Of a DNA stretch of 64,000 nt, positions 7,112 through 15,768 are shown piece after piece. A program made the translations under genes and the position numbers. Position 1 is the stretch's first letter; every line of letters begins with the position of its first letter. This stretch comes from Verrucomicrobiota bacterium (GTDB lineage Bacteria; Verrucomicrobiota; Verrucomicrobiia; Opitutales; Opitutaceae): assembly GCA_023399155.1 (NCBI GenBank), contig JAEWQP010000003.1:78748-142747 (forward strand), read 5' to 3'. The notes beneath the pieces were generated by a model. That model was not told where the DNA came from. It searched no databases and worked only from the letters and a program-made list of their open reading frames with translations.

Positions 7112-9001
7112 ATGCTGACGATTGCCGACGTTTCCAAATCCTACGGGCCGCGCACCCTCTTCTCCGAGGTGTCGCTGTTCGTCGCGCGGACCGACCGCTT
7201 CGGCCTGGTCGGCGCCAACGGCGTCGGCAAGTCCACGCTCTTCAATCTCATCCTCGGCGAGGAGACACCCGACGAGGGCACGATCACGTGGGAGCGCGGA
7301 GCCGACTTCGGCTTCCTCCCGCAGGAGAGCGCCCCGGTGGGGAACGAGACCGTGCTCGAGATCGCCACGAGCGGGAAGAAACTCGCGCCCACCGGCGATG
7401 ACGACCACGACTTCGACCACATCGACTGGACGCTCGAGCCGCGGGCCAAGCAGATCCTGGCCGGCCTCGGATTCCGCGAGGGCGACCACGACAAGCCGGC
7501 GAAGACCTTCTCCGGCGGCTGGGTGATGCGCGCGCATCTCGCGCGACTGCTCGTGAGCGAGCCCGCGCTGCTCCTGCTCGACGAGCCGACGAACCATCTC
7601 GATCTCGAGGCGCTGCTCTGGTTTCAGGACTATCTCAGCCGCTACCCCGGCGGCCTGGTCGTGATCTCGCACGATCGCGCCTTCCTCAATTCGCTGTGCA
7701 ACGGCATCCTCGAGCTGCGCGGCGGCGAGTTGCACCGCTACACCGGCAACTACGACGATTACCTGCGCGAGAAGGACGCCCGCCACGAACAACAACTCGC
7801 GCGCTACAAGAACCAGCAACGCGAGATCGCGCACCTGCAGCGCTTCGTCGACCGCTTCGGCGCCAAGGCGTCGCTCGCCTCCCGCGCGAAGTCGAAGGAG
7901 AAGCAGATCGAGCGGTTGATGGACGAGGCCATCGAGGCGCCGGTCGAGGACCTCAAGCGCGTCAACTTCCGTTTCCCGCAGCCGCCGCGGTCGGGACTGA
8001 AGGTCGTCACGCTCGAGCACGTGCAGCAGGCCTACGGCGACCACGTGGTCTATCGCGACCTCAACTTCCAGACCGAACGCGGGCAGCGCATCGTGCTCGT
8101 CGGGCCCAATGGCGCGGGAAAGTCCACCCTCCTGAAGATCCTGGCCGACGTCGTGCCCATCCAGGGCGGCACGCGCACGCTGGGGAGCAACGTGGTCGCC
8201 GGCTATTTCGCGCAAAATCGCACCGAGAATCTGAATACAAAGGCCACGGTGCTCGACAACGTGATGGACCTGCGCACGCAGGCCAACGGGCTGACCGAGC
8301 AGCAGGCGCGCACGATCCTGGGCGCGTTCCTCTTCCGCAAGGACGATGTGTTCAAGCCCGTGTCCGTCCTGTCCGGCGGTGAGAAATCCCGCCTCGCGCT
8401 CGCGCGCCTGCTCGTGGATCCGCCCAATCTGCTCCTGATGGACGAGCCGACGACGCACCTGGACATCGCGTCGATCGATGCACTCCTGCACGCGCTCCAG
8501 CAGTATGAGGGCACGCTGATCTTCATCAGCCACGACGTGTATTTCATCCGCCAGCTCGCGAAGACGGTCCTGCACGTGCACTCCGGCCGGCTCACGCCCT
8601 ACGCCGGCGACTACGACTACTATCTCGAGAAATCGAAGGCGACGAACGCGCGCGCGGCGCTCACCGCCGCATTCACCGATGCGCGACCGGAGCAGGCCGC
8701 CGTCACGCGGGAGGCGCCTGCCGCTGTCGCCGCGGCTCCGTCGGCCACGTCGAAGCCCAAGCTGACGACAAACCAGCTCAACCGGCTGCGCACCGACGTG
8801 GGCAAACTCGAGGAGGAAGTCTCCCGCCTCGAAGCACGGCAGGCGGAAATCGTCGCCGCGCTGGAGGCGCCCGAGACCTACGCAGACACCGGCAAGGCGC
8901 TTCACCTCAATCGCGAGCTGTCCGCGGTGGTCGGCGAACTCCAGGCCGCGACATCGGCCTGGGAGGAAGCCGCCTCCAGACTCGAGCAGGCGCAGGGGTG
9001 A
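7112..9001 (+). CDS. ABC-F family ATPase (duplicated ATP-binding cassettes)
   Basis: A soluble 629-residue protein with two ABC domains and no membrane helices, as in ribosome-associated ABC-F translation factors (EttA/Uup/YheS group). Cassette 1 has Walker A GANGVGKS, signature FSGGWVMR and Walker B LLLLDEPTNHLD. Cassette 2 has GPNGAGKS, LSGGEKSR and LLLMDEPTTHLD. The charged interdomain linker (P-site tRNA interaction motif region, RYKNQQREIAHLQ onward) and a C-terminal coiled coil (last ~80 residues, preceded by an Ala/Pro-rich hinge) are present. Which paralogue this is cannot be settled. ATG 7112 starts the canonical MLTIADVSKSYG strand; an upstream TTG at 7091 is less likely. Confidence 0.93.
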   Translation: MLTIADVSKSYGPRTLFSEVSLFVARTDRFGLVGANGVGKSTLFNLILGEETPDEGTITWERGADFGFLPQESAPVGNETVLEIATSGKKLAPTGDDDHDFDHIDWTLEPRAKQILAGLGFREGDHDKPAKTFSGGWVMRAHLARLLVSEPALLLLDEPTNHLDLEALLWFQDYLSRYPGGLVVISHDRAFLNSLCNGILELRGGELHRYTGNYDDYLREKDARHEQQLARYKNQQREIAHLQRFVDRFGAKASLASRAKSKEKQIERLMDEAIEAPVEDLKRVNFRFPQPPRSGLKVVTLEHVQQAYGDHVVYRDLNFQTERGQRIVLVGPNGAGKSTLLKILADVVPIQGGTRTLGSNVVAGYFAQNRTENLNTKATVLDNVMDLRTQANGLTEQQARTILGAFLFRKDDVFKPVSVLSGGEKSRLALARLLVDPPNLLLMDEPTTHLDIASIDALLHALQQYEGTLIFISHDVYFIRQLAKTVLHVHSGRLTPYAGDYDYYLEKSKATNARAALTAAFTDARPEQAAVTREAPAAVAAAPSATSKPKLTTNQLNRLRTDVGKLEEEVSRLEARQAEIVAALEAPETYADTGKALHLNRELSAVVGELQAATSAWEEAASRLEQAQG

Positions 9002-9103
9002 TGCGCCAGGCCGGGTAGCCCTTCACCTTCGCTCCGCAAGCGATGGCGGACACCGCGTCCTTGCCTTGCAGGGCGAGGGCGTTCGACTTCCGTGAGCCCT
9101 GCC

Positions 9104-9844
9104 CTAGGCCTGCCCGTCGAGTCGCGCGATCACCTGCGGCCAGGTGTTCTCGAACTCACCGACAAGCTTTTTGAAAGCGGCTTTCTCGGCCTCGCGACGC
9201 GCGGTGTCGGCGTTCTTGCGCGACTCCCACACGTTCGAGGCGAGTTCGCGCTTCTCGGTCGCCTCAAACGCGGCGTAGATGTAGCCCGTGCGCGTATCCA
9301 GCAGGAGAGCCGACGCGGTGACGTAGGCGGTGATCCGGCGTGTCGGCGAAAGACCGAGTGAGATCGTGGTGAGTGCCGCCGCCTTGTCGCGCTCGCGAAA
9401 GGTGGTGTCCAGCGTGTAGAGCACCAGCATGTCCGCCTGCAGCCGTGCGGCGGCCTGCCGCAGGGGAAGCTCGGAATCGAGCCGCTCCGGTAGCAGCATG
9501 GTGCTCAGCCCGATGGGACCGTGAAGCTGCGGCAGTTGCGCAAGCCGCGCCAGGTCGGCTTCGTCCTCGATCTCGCGCACGGTCACCACCGAGTACCGTC
9601 CGGTCCCCCAGACACCGCCGTTTTCGCGCAGCCATGCATTGGAGTAGCGCGGCGCCTGCACGCGCGCGAGCGCGACGCCCGCGGGCAGTCGCGCCGCCGG
9701 GCGCGCGGAGAAGCTTTCCTGCAGCTCGGAATCCGTGTTCGCGATCGCGGCGAAATCGGCACGACCGCCGGGTGTGACGTAGGAAGCGCATCCAGTGAAG
9801 AGCGCACAGCAGAGCAGGAGCAACGGCCAGACATGTGAGGACAT
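9104..9844 (-). CDS. Predicted lipoprotein of unknown function
   Basis: A 246-residue protein starting MSSHVWPLLLLCCALFTGC. It has a short hydrophobic signal with a lipobox-like LFTG before Cys, so it is probably a membrane-anchored lipoprotein facing the periplasm. The mature part is mixed alpha/beta with segments such as MLVLYTLDTTF and LLDTRTGYIYAAFEATEK, then a charged C-terminal helix. This recalls lipoproteins with a GNA1162/CsgG-like fold, but no signature is decisive. It lies 138 bases downstream of the coiled-coil gene on the same strand, so it may belong to that cluster. ATG 9844 is preferred over a GTG at 9859 because the signal peptide then starts properly. Confidence 0.75.
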   Translation of the reverse strand: MSSHVWPLLLLCCALFTGCASYVTPGGRADFAAIANTDSELQESFSARPAARLPAGVALARVQAPRYSNAWLRENGGVWGTGRYSVVTVREIEDEADLARLAQLPQLHGPIGLSTMLLPERLDSELPLRQAAARLQADMLVLYTLDTTFRERDKAAALTTISLGLSPTRRITAYVTASALLLDTRTGYIYAAFEATEKRELASNVWESRKNADTARREAEKAAFKKLVGEFENTWPQVIARLDGQA

Positions 9845-9982
9845 GCATGCGGCAGACACGCGATCCTTTGCTGTTGTTCATGCGGCTTGCGACAATCAGG
9901 CGACCTGGAGCGCGTCCGAGCTCGGAAGCGTCCTGCCGCGCGGGCCCCCGCACCCGGCGCGACCGCTCCCCTTTTGCGCGTG

Positions 9983-11413
9983 CTACTGCAGGCGCAAAGG
10001 CAGGCGAAGCACGCGGTCCCTCTGTCTCGCGATGATCTCGCTCGTGCGAATATCCCGGAGCGACTGGCCGAAGGGAAGCTCCGCCGCGCCGGTGAAGTCG
10101 TCGATCAAGACGCAGTAGTTGTCCGTCACCATGAGGCCGAGGAGTTCGCCGGTCTTGCTGAAGACGAGATCGCCGGCATTCGGCGAAAACTCGCCGAAGA
10201 GCGAGCTGAAGATCCGCGTCTTCATGCGCACGTAACCCGGCGACTGCGGGTCGAGCTTGAACTCGACCTCGCCGTAGTACTTCCCGCCCTGGCTGATGAT
10301 CACGGCCTCGGAGAACTTGAACGGCTCGGCGGCGGTCGGGTAGATGCGCACGCCCAGGCCGGCGGCGGCCGAGGCGTCCAGCCTGGCCACGACGACACGC
10401 GGATCGATCACGAGAAAGCGGAGGCGCTCGATCGCGAGCTGGCGCGACCCGGCAGCCACGCGGCCCTCCAGCACGCGCCAGTCGGCGGGGGATTCGCGGA
10501 AGTTGGCGGCCGTGTCGTTCACGTGCAGCAGCGCGTAGACATCGGTGCCGTCGCTCACGAGGATGGTGCGCGAGTCGTAGTTGCGCGTCACGGGCCCGAA
10601 GAGGTTCTCCCGCGCGGCATGAAACGTCGTCTGCACGCGATTGGCGGAGAAGTCGCTGAAGAGCGTGTTCGCGTTCACCGGCGTGTTCGAGCGGATCTCC
10701 TGGCGCAGGTTGGTGGAGCTTTCCGCCAGCTGGGTGACGCCCTCGGCGAGCCGCCCGGTCTGCTCCTGCAGGCGCACCTTCTCCTCGCGCTCGGCCGAGA
10801 CCTGGCCGCGGAGCGTGTCGACGTTCTCGCGCAGCATCGTGCGCTCCGTGTCCGCCACCTGCATCTTCGTATTCAAGGATTGGATCTCCTGCTCGGCCCG
10901 GCTCCTGGCCTGCTCAAGCTGCGTCACCTGCCCGGCGAGGCGCTCGGCCGCCGCCTGGCGCTCGGCGAGTTCCTTCGCCAGTTGCTCCGCCTGGGCGCGC
11001 TTCGTCGCGGCCTCGGCTGCCGATTGCGTGAGACGCTCGGAGAGCTGGCTGATCGCGGCCTGCGAATCGGCCACGCGTTCGGAGAGCTGGCGCGCCTCCT
11101 GGGCCTTGCGTTCGAGATCGGCGTTGAGCGCGGCCATGCGGCGCTCGCGCTCGGCCAGCGCCTCCTCACGCCGCTGCAGCTCGGACTGGGTGGTCTGGAG
11201 CGCGTCGCCCAGCTGGTCGCGCTGGGAGCGCTCCTCCTCGAGCGTGGCGCGGAGCGCGCCCACGAGGTCCTCCTGTACGACCTGCTGCACGGTCTCCCTG
11301 GGCGAGGCCTGCGATGGCGGCGGCGGCGTATCCGGCGGCTTCTCCCAGCGCGTGAGCGCGAGGAGGTTGAGCAGCAGGAAGTCGCAGATGATGAGAAGCA
11401 GCGTCTTGTTCAT
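9983..11413 (-). CDS. Membrane-anchored coiled-coil protein with degenerate HtrA-like domain
   Basis: A 476-residue protein. It opens with MNKTLLLIICDFLLLNLLAL, a single transmembrane helix with Asp11 inside it, followed by a Pro-rich spacer. Residues ~45-240 are a continuous Glu/Gln/Arg/Ala-rich coiled coil. Residues ~270-440 resemble a trypsin/HtrA-type fold that has lost catalysis: LLHVND (His297 region), IDPRVVVARLD where proteases have DPRLDLALL, and SPNAGDLVFSKTGELLGL where they have NPGNSGGPLF. The start overlaps the stop of the upstream membrane-protein gene as ATGA, so translation is probably coupled. A buried Asp at the start of one N-terminal helix is the pattern of ExbD/TolR/MotB. 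No peptidoglycan-binding OmpA-like domain is seen. Function unknown; the architecture is directly visible, the motor analogy is inference. Confidence 0.8.
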   Translation of the reverse strand: MNKTLLLIICDFLLLNLLALTRWEKPPDTPPPPSQASPRETVQQVVQEDLVGALRATLEEERSQRDQLGDALQTTQSELQRREEALAERERRMAALNADLERKAQEARQLSERVADSQAAISQLSERLTQSAAEAATKRAQAEQLAKELAERQAAAERLAGQVTQLEQARSRAEQEIQSLNTKMQVADTERTMLRENVDTLRGQVSAEREEKVRLQEQTGRLAEGVTQLAESSTNLRQEIRSNTPVNANTLFSDFSANRVQTTFHAARENLFGPVTRNYDSRTILVSDGTDVYALLHVNDTAANFRESPADWRVLEGRVAAGSRQLAIERLRFLVIDPRVVVARLDASAAAGLGVRIYPTAAEPFKFSEAVIISQGGKYYGEVEFKLDPQSPGYVRMKTRIFSSLFGEFSPNAGDLVFSKTGELLGLMVTDNYCVLIDDFTGAAELPFGQSLRDIRTSEIIARQRDRVLRLPLRLQ

Positions 11414-13167
11414 CCGACGCGCACGGGCTGGCTGGCCGCGGCCGAGGAGCCGGACCCGGGATTGACGGCCGGCGCGATGCCGGTCGTCTCGGTGATCTCG
11501 AGGATCAGCTTCTGTTTGAAGGGACGCACGTGGCGGATCTTGATGAACGCCACGCAGAGGATGCCGAAGAGGTTGGACGAGTAGGCGGCGAGCAGGTTGG
11601 CCTGGATCACCTGGAGCACCTGCAGGACCAGCGCAATGCACGTGCCCGCGATGCCCACATAGAGGCCGCTGTCGAAGAGGTTTTCCTCGTTCTCCGCCAG
11701 GCGCAGCTTCACCGCGGGCGAGACGTTCCGTGCCTCGATGTCCTTCAGCTTGAGCCGGCAGATGTAGTAGACCAGCGCCTGGACGAGGAAGAAGAAGGTG
11801 ATGCTGGTGATCGTGGGCAGGTCGATCGCGTAGGATTTATCGGGCATGGTGTCGGCGGGGGTTGAAGCTCCAAATACGGGGATGACGAGTCTGAGTTCGT
11901 AGCCCGCGGGCTGGGCGCCCAGGGCGAGGTAGGGCTCGTTGACGATCACGAGCAGCAGGCAGATCACGAGGGCGCCGAGCGCGCGCACCGTGGCGGTGAA
12001 CGACGCGGACAGCTCGATGCGGCGCAGCGCGGAAAGGCGTTCGCCGGCCAGGAACAGCAGGAATCCACCGAGCAAATACGCGGCGATCTTCGCGCCGACC
12101 GCCAGGTAGGGGCGGGCCAGCGCGAATCTCACGAGATGGTCCGTGGTCGATTGCGGGAATCCGCCCGCATGCACGCGCGGCGGCAGCGAAAGGTCACCGT
12201 CCACCGGAAGCTGCTGGCGCATGAGGAGCGCCAGGCTGGCGGATCCATGGTGCAGCGCAAAGGCGAGCGCCTCCGTGCCGTGCGGGCCGAACTCGACCAG
12301 GTACTCGGCCACCCTGTCCGGCTGACGCGTGATCACGCAGGCGGCCGCGATCACGGGGCCCGCGTCGGGCGCGACATTGTGCAGGTGGCGCAGCTGCGCG
12401 ATCGTCTGCAGGGCGGTGGCGCCGCGCACGATCGCGACGAGCTGGCCCCAGTTGTAGCGACGGCCCAGCGCGAGGAGGTCGAGGTAAACGGCCTCGAGCG
12501 CGGACGCATCCCCGCTGCGCACCGCCTCCTCGGCGAGCGCACGCAGCTCCACCGTCACCTCGTCGGTGAACGCCTGCGTCTGCACAAGCATCCCCGCGAG
12601 ATGAACCGTGGCCTCGAGCGGGGCGCCCCCCGCGCTGATCCGCGGCAGGAACTGTTGGTACGAATTCAGATCCCGCGTGGCCACGACGGCACGCGTCGCG
12701 CCGTTGCGCGAGGACGCGAGAAACTCGCCGACGGCGCGGCGCGCCTGGGCCCCGAGGAACAGCCGGAGCACGCCGCCCGAACCGTCGCCCACGGGTGGAG
12801 CGGCCTCGAACGCATTGGCCAGGTATGGATCGGATTCACCCCAGAGGGCGACGTCGGGATTGAGCCGGTTGTACTCCGCCACACGGTCCACGAGCAACTC
12901 GGCGTGGCGAAACTGCACGGCGAGAGCCGCATCGGCGACCAGGACCGCCGCGCCAGGGCGGCCGGCGTCGAGCTGGCGGCGGAACTCCTCGGGGAGGCCC
13001 GGCCCGTTTCGCCCCGCGCCCGCAAGCACCGTGGCGGGGATGCTCTTGAACTGCGATGGGATCATCCATCCGAAGGCCACGATCGCTGCGCCGAAGAGCG
13101 CGAAAACGAGGGCAAGGCCGAGGCCACGCGACGCGTGCGTCGCTTCGTGCGTGTGCAAGGGTGCCAT
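11410..13167 (-). CDS. Multi-pass membrane protein with ExbB/TolQ/MotA-like helix pair
   Basis: A 585-residue protein. It has an N-terminal helix (~17-37), a large soluble domain (~40-355, probably outside the cytoplasm), then helices at ~358-376, 392-412, 453-472, 500-522 and 528-545, and a short Ser/Ala-rich tail. The last two helices (GLYVGIAGTCIALVLQVLQ and AAYSSNLFGILCVAFIKI) resemble the conserved TolQ/ExbB pair, where YIGLFGTVWGIM is followed by a small-residue helix. It is the first gene of an operon with the coiled-coil partner (ATGA overlap at 11410-11413). It diverges from peptide deformylase across 92 bases. Identity beyond these features is unknown. Confidence 0.78.
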   Translation of the reverse strand: MAPLHTHEATHASRGLGLALVFALFGAAIVAFGWMIPSQFKSIPATVLAGAGRNGPGLPEEFRRQLDAGRPGAAVLVADAALAVQFRHAELLVDRVAEYNRLNPDVALWGESDPYLANAFEAAPPVGDGSGGVLRLFLGAQARRAVGEFLASSRNGATRAVVATRDLNSYQQFLPRISAGGAPLEATVHLAGMLVQTQAFTDEVTVELRALAEEAVRSGDASALEAVYLDLLALGRRYNWGQLVAIVRGATALQTIAQLRHLHNVAPDAGPVIAAACVITRQPDRVAEYLVEFGPHGTEALAFALHHGSASLALLMRQQLPVDGDLSLPPRVHAGGFPQSTTDHLVRFALARPYLAVGAKIAAYLLGGFLLFLAGERLSALRRIELSASFTATVRALGALVICLLLVIVNEPYLALGAQPAGYELRLVIPVFGASTPADTMPDKSYAIDLPTITSITFFFLVQALVYYICRLKLKDIEARNVSPAVKLRLAENEENLFDSGLYVGIAGTCIALVLQVLQVIQANLLAAYSSNLFGILCVAFIKIRHVRPFKQKLILEITETTGIAPAVNPGSGSSAAASQPVRVG

Positions 13168-13259
13168 CGTGCGTCAGTTCAGGTAGCGGTCCGAGCCGTC
13201 CGCCACAATTTCATTTGCGGCGGGTAGCGGAGCCGAGCAACTTGCCCCGACTAGACATC

Positions 13260-13820
13260 ATGCCGCTCACGATTGTTCACTACGGCGACCCCATCCTGAA
13301 GAAGAAGGGAAAGCTGGTTGCGGAGTTTGACAAGAAGCTCGTCCAACTTGCGAACGACATGGTGGACACAATGCACGAGGCCGAGGGCATCGGTCTCGCC
13401 GCGCAACAGGTGGGTTTGGCGATCCAGCTCTGCGTCATCGACCTGCGGCCCACGGAGTCGGACTTTTCCTACAAACTCGACGGCACCTCGCCCCCGCTCG
13501 ACTTGATCATGCCGATGGCGCTGGTGAACCCCGCGGTCGAGGTCGTGCCCGAACCGACGGACAGCTACGAGGAAGGATGTCTTTCGTTTCCCGAGGTGCG
13601 TGGTGATGTGGTCCGTCCCGACACGATCCGGGTGAGTTTCCAGGATGTGCACGGCCAGAAGCATGAGATGGTGTGCGACGGTCTGCTTTCGCGCTGCATC
13701 CAGCACGAGGTCGATCATCTCAACGGCATCCTCTTCATCGAGCGCATGTCGAAGGCCGTGCTGGCCAAGCTCGAGCCGCAACTGAAGGATCTCAAGGCCG
13801 CCCACCGCGCCAGGAAGTGA
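13260..13820 (+). CDS. def: Peptide deformylase
   Basis: Removes the N-terminal formyl group from nascent proteins, using a metal ion (Fe2+ or similar). A 186-residue protein with all three family motifs: GIGLAAQQ (43-50), EGCLS (Cys107 metal ligand) and QHEVDH (His149, Glu150, His153). A loop of about 20 residues between motifs 1 and 2 (RPTESDFSYKLDGTSPP) is longer than in the E. coli enzyme. The frame is open back to 13056, but the family begins at MPLTIVHYGDPIL, so ATG 13260 is chosen. No methionyl-tRNA formyltransferase gene is adjacent in the window. It converges with phoH. Confidence 0.95.
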   Translation: MPLTIVHYGDPILKKKGKLVAEFDKKLVQLANDMVDTMHEAEGIGLAAQQVGLAIQLCVIDLRPTESDFSYKLDGTSPPLDLIMPMALVNPAVEVVPEPTDSYEEGCLSFPEVRGDVVRPDTIRVSFQDVHGQKHEMVCDGLLSRCIQHEVDHLNGILFIERMSKAVLAKLEPQLKDLKAAHRARK

Positions 13821-13899
13821 CGGGCGCCGCGATCCCCACCGGGGGCGCCGACGCACGCGCCGCGGCGGAAGGGTCGGCGATCTCGCCGCCGTTTCGCGC

Positions 13900-15417
13900 T
13901 CAGAGCAGGTCCGCGGCGAGTTCAGCGAGCCTGGAGCGCTCGCCCTTGGTCAAGCGCACGTGAGCCGCCAGGGCCTGACCGCGCATGCGATTGAAGCAGT
14001 AAACGAGGCCGTTGCTGCGCGAGTCCACGTAGGGATTGTCGATCTGCGCGGGATCGCCGATCAGCACGATCTTTGAGCCCTCGGAGATGCGCGTGATCAC
14101 GGTCTTCACCTCGTGCGGCGTGAGCTGCTGGGCCTCGTCGAGGATGAAAAACCGGCGCGCGATCGAGCGGCCGCGGATGAAGCACAACGCCTCGATCTCC
14201 ACCAGGCCCGAGCGCAGCAGGCGCTCGTAGGGTTTGGCCACGGCGCCGGCCGATGGGGCGCTGCTGTTGAACGAGGCGGCGATCGCCACGGCCGACTCCT
14301 CGTTGCGTTTCTTCTTCGCAGTCTTCTTGCCGACAAACTGGGGGTCGCGCGGCGGCTTGGAGGGAATGAGCACCTCCAGCGCATCGTGGTAGGGCTGCAG
14401 CCACGGCCGCATCTTCTCTTCCATCGTGCCGGGCAGGAAGCCGATGTCCTTGCCCAGCGCGATCACGGGGCGGCTGATGGAAAGCCCGTCGTAGCGACCG
14501 TCATCCTCCTTGATCTGGTGCAGCGCGCAGGCCGTCGAGAGCAGCGTCTTGCCCGTGCCGGCCTTGCCGAAACAGGTCACGAGCGAGATGGAATCGTCGA
14601 GCAGCGCGTCCATGAAAAATTGCTGCTCGAGGTTGCGCGGACGGATCGGAATCCCGCCGGGTGCCTTCACCGACTCGGGCACGCGAAGGCGACGCAGCAC
14701 GCCGTCGCCGACGTGGCGTCCGGGCATCGTCTTGCCTTCCGGGGTGACGAGCAGCACGTACTCGTTGAGGTAAAGCGGGCGCTCGGCCGGCATCTCGATT
14801 CGCAGCTCCTCCTCCGACGCGAACCGCTGTATCTCGTAGACCGAGATCGGGATGCGACGGTAATCCTCGTCCTCCATCTCCTCGGGGACCTTGTCATTGC
14901 GATAGTCCTCGGAGAGAAGGCCGACGGCGCGCGCCTTCAGCTGCACATTGACGTCCTTGGAGACGAGGATCGTCGGCGGCGGGAAGGTTTCCTGCACGAA
15001 GAGGGCCGCGGCTAGGATGCGATTATCCTTCTTCGTGAGGTCCGGCAGGATCGCGCGCAGGCGCTGCATCGCCGGGGAGCCGAAGTTGTTTTCCTGGAGG
15101 TAGCGGTTGATGATGATGCAGAGTGTTCCGCCCGTCGGCAGGCGCACACCCTCCAGCATCGCGCGCGAATCGGGCAACAGCTCCTGAAGGAACCGATGCA
15201 CCCGGCGGGCATTTCGTCCCCGCTCGGTGCTTTGCTCTCCCTTGATCGCGTCGAGCTCCTCGAGGACCTCGACCGGGATGGCCAGATTGTTGTCCTCGAA
15301 TCTGAAAAGCGAACGAGGATCGTGGAGCAAGACGTTCGTATCCAACACGTAAGTCTTGACCTGGCCGGAGACGTTAAGTTGCGGTTGAACTCTCGGCGAA
15401 GCGCTTGGGTATTCCAT
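13900..15417 (-). CDS. PhoH family ATPase with N-terminal PIN domain
   Basis: A 505-residue PIN-PhoH protein (PhoH2/YlaK type), of a class reported to have RNA helicase and ribonuclease activity. The PIN domain spans ~20-170, with acidic residues in YVLDTNVLLHDP, VEVLEELD and KKDNRILA. The PhoH ATPase has Walker A CFGKAGTGKT and Walker B FFILDEAQQLTPHEV, then ISEGSKIVLIGDPAQID. An insert of about 35 residues rich in Lys and then Ser/Ala (GKKTAKKKRNEES onward) sits between Walker A and Walker B; it may be a surface loop. A minus-strand terminator upstream at 15522 insulates this gene from any transcript further right. Cytoplasmic. Confidence 0.93.
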   Translation of the reverse strand: MEYPSASPRVQPQLNVSGQVKTYVLDTNVLLHDPRSLFRFEDNNLAIPVEVLEELDAIKGEQSTERGRNARRVHRFLQELLPDSRAMLEGVRLPTGGTLCIIINRYLQENNFGSPAMQRLRAILPDLTKKDNRILAAALFVQETFPPPTILVSKDVNVQLKARAVGLLSEDYRNDKVPEEMEDEDYRRIPISVYEIQRFASEEELRIEMPAERPLYLNEYVLLVTPEGKTMPGRHVGDGVLRRLRVPESVKAPGGIPIRPRNLEQQFFMDALLDDSISLVTCFGKAGTGKTLLSTACALHQIKEDDGRYDGLSISRPVIALGKDIGFLPGTMEEKMRPWLQPYHDALEVLIPSKPPRDPQFVGKKTAKKKRNEESAVAIAASFNSSAPSAGAVAKPYERLLRSGLVEIEALCFIRGRSIARRFFILDEAQQLTPHEVKTVITRISEGSKIVLIGDPAQIDNPYVDSRSNGLVYCFNRMRGQALAAHVRLTKGERSRLAELAADLL

Positions 15418-15521
15418 TCGCTGGGGCCCTCATAAGCCCGAACCATGGGTGGATGTCGACCCCAGAATGGCGTCTAGGGTATAGTTGTTCACAGCTATTC
15501 ACATACCAATGGCCGCGTTGG

Positions 15522-15559
15522 TAAAAAGAATGGCGGGCCGTCTACCCGGACGGCCCGCC
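15522..15559 (-). terminator. Strong rho-independent terminator, minus-strand orientation
   Basis: The 10-bp perfect stem GGCGGGCCGT (15532-15541) / ACGGCCCGCC (15550-15559) has an 8-base loop. Read on the minus strand it is followed by ATTCTTTTTAC. It lies upstream of phoH, not downstream of any recognised minus-strand gene, which implies a transcript entering from the right. The plus-strand flank (AACTTTCTTACGGTTTT) is weaker. Confidence 0.75.
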
Positions 15560-15566
15560 AACTTTC

Positions 15567-15749
15567 TTACGGTTTTCCCCAACTCCCGTTGAGCACGGGA
15601 GCAATCAGCGCGTAGGAAAAGACCGTGTATGCTCGCCAAGGTTCCGCTTCGGCGCGGACCGGCTCCCTGCCCCTTTCGGCGATGCCACGCGCTCCACCTC
15701 GTGCGACCGCTCCACCCCATCCGGCAGCGCCAATCATTCCCATCAACAT
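15567..15749 (-). other. Possible small ORF or structured RNA divergent from metH
   Basis: A 61-codon frame runs from ATG 15749 to TAA 15567 and stops 8 bases before a strong terminator. Its start overlaps the palindrome at 15747-15768. The translation (MLMGMIGAAGWGGAVARGGA...) is Gly/Ala/Arg-rich and resembles no known protein, and no Shine-Dalgarno is visible. The same strand can form hairpins, such as CTCCCGT-GCTCA-ACGGGAG (~15583-15601) and GGTCCGC paired with GCGGAACC. A short noncoding RNA or an orphan leader is therefore as likely as a protein. Annotated because the terminator otherwise has no partner. Confidence 0.3.
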
Positions 15750-15768
15750 ATCTCGATGTGATGATATG
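15747..15768. promoter_or_regulatory. Palindromic operator candidate upstream of metH
   Basis: CATATC (15747-15752) and GATATG (15763-15768) form an inverted repeat with a 10-base spacer, 24 bases before the metH start. ATATC/GATAT half-sites are typical of ArsR-type winged-helix repressors, some of which (SahR) control methionine-cycle genes. No such regulator gene is in the window. The site could control both metH and the minus-strand transcript. Confidence 0.4.

Noticed and set aside
13900..15417. PIN-PhoH protein as a toxin of a toxin-antitoxin pair
   Set aside because: No small antitoxin gene is adjacent and the full PhoH ATPase domain is present; PhoH2 operons with an antitoxin look different.
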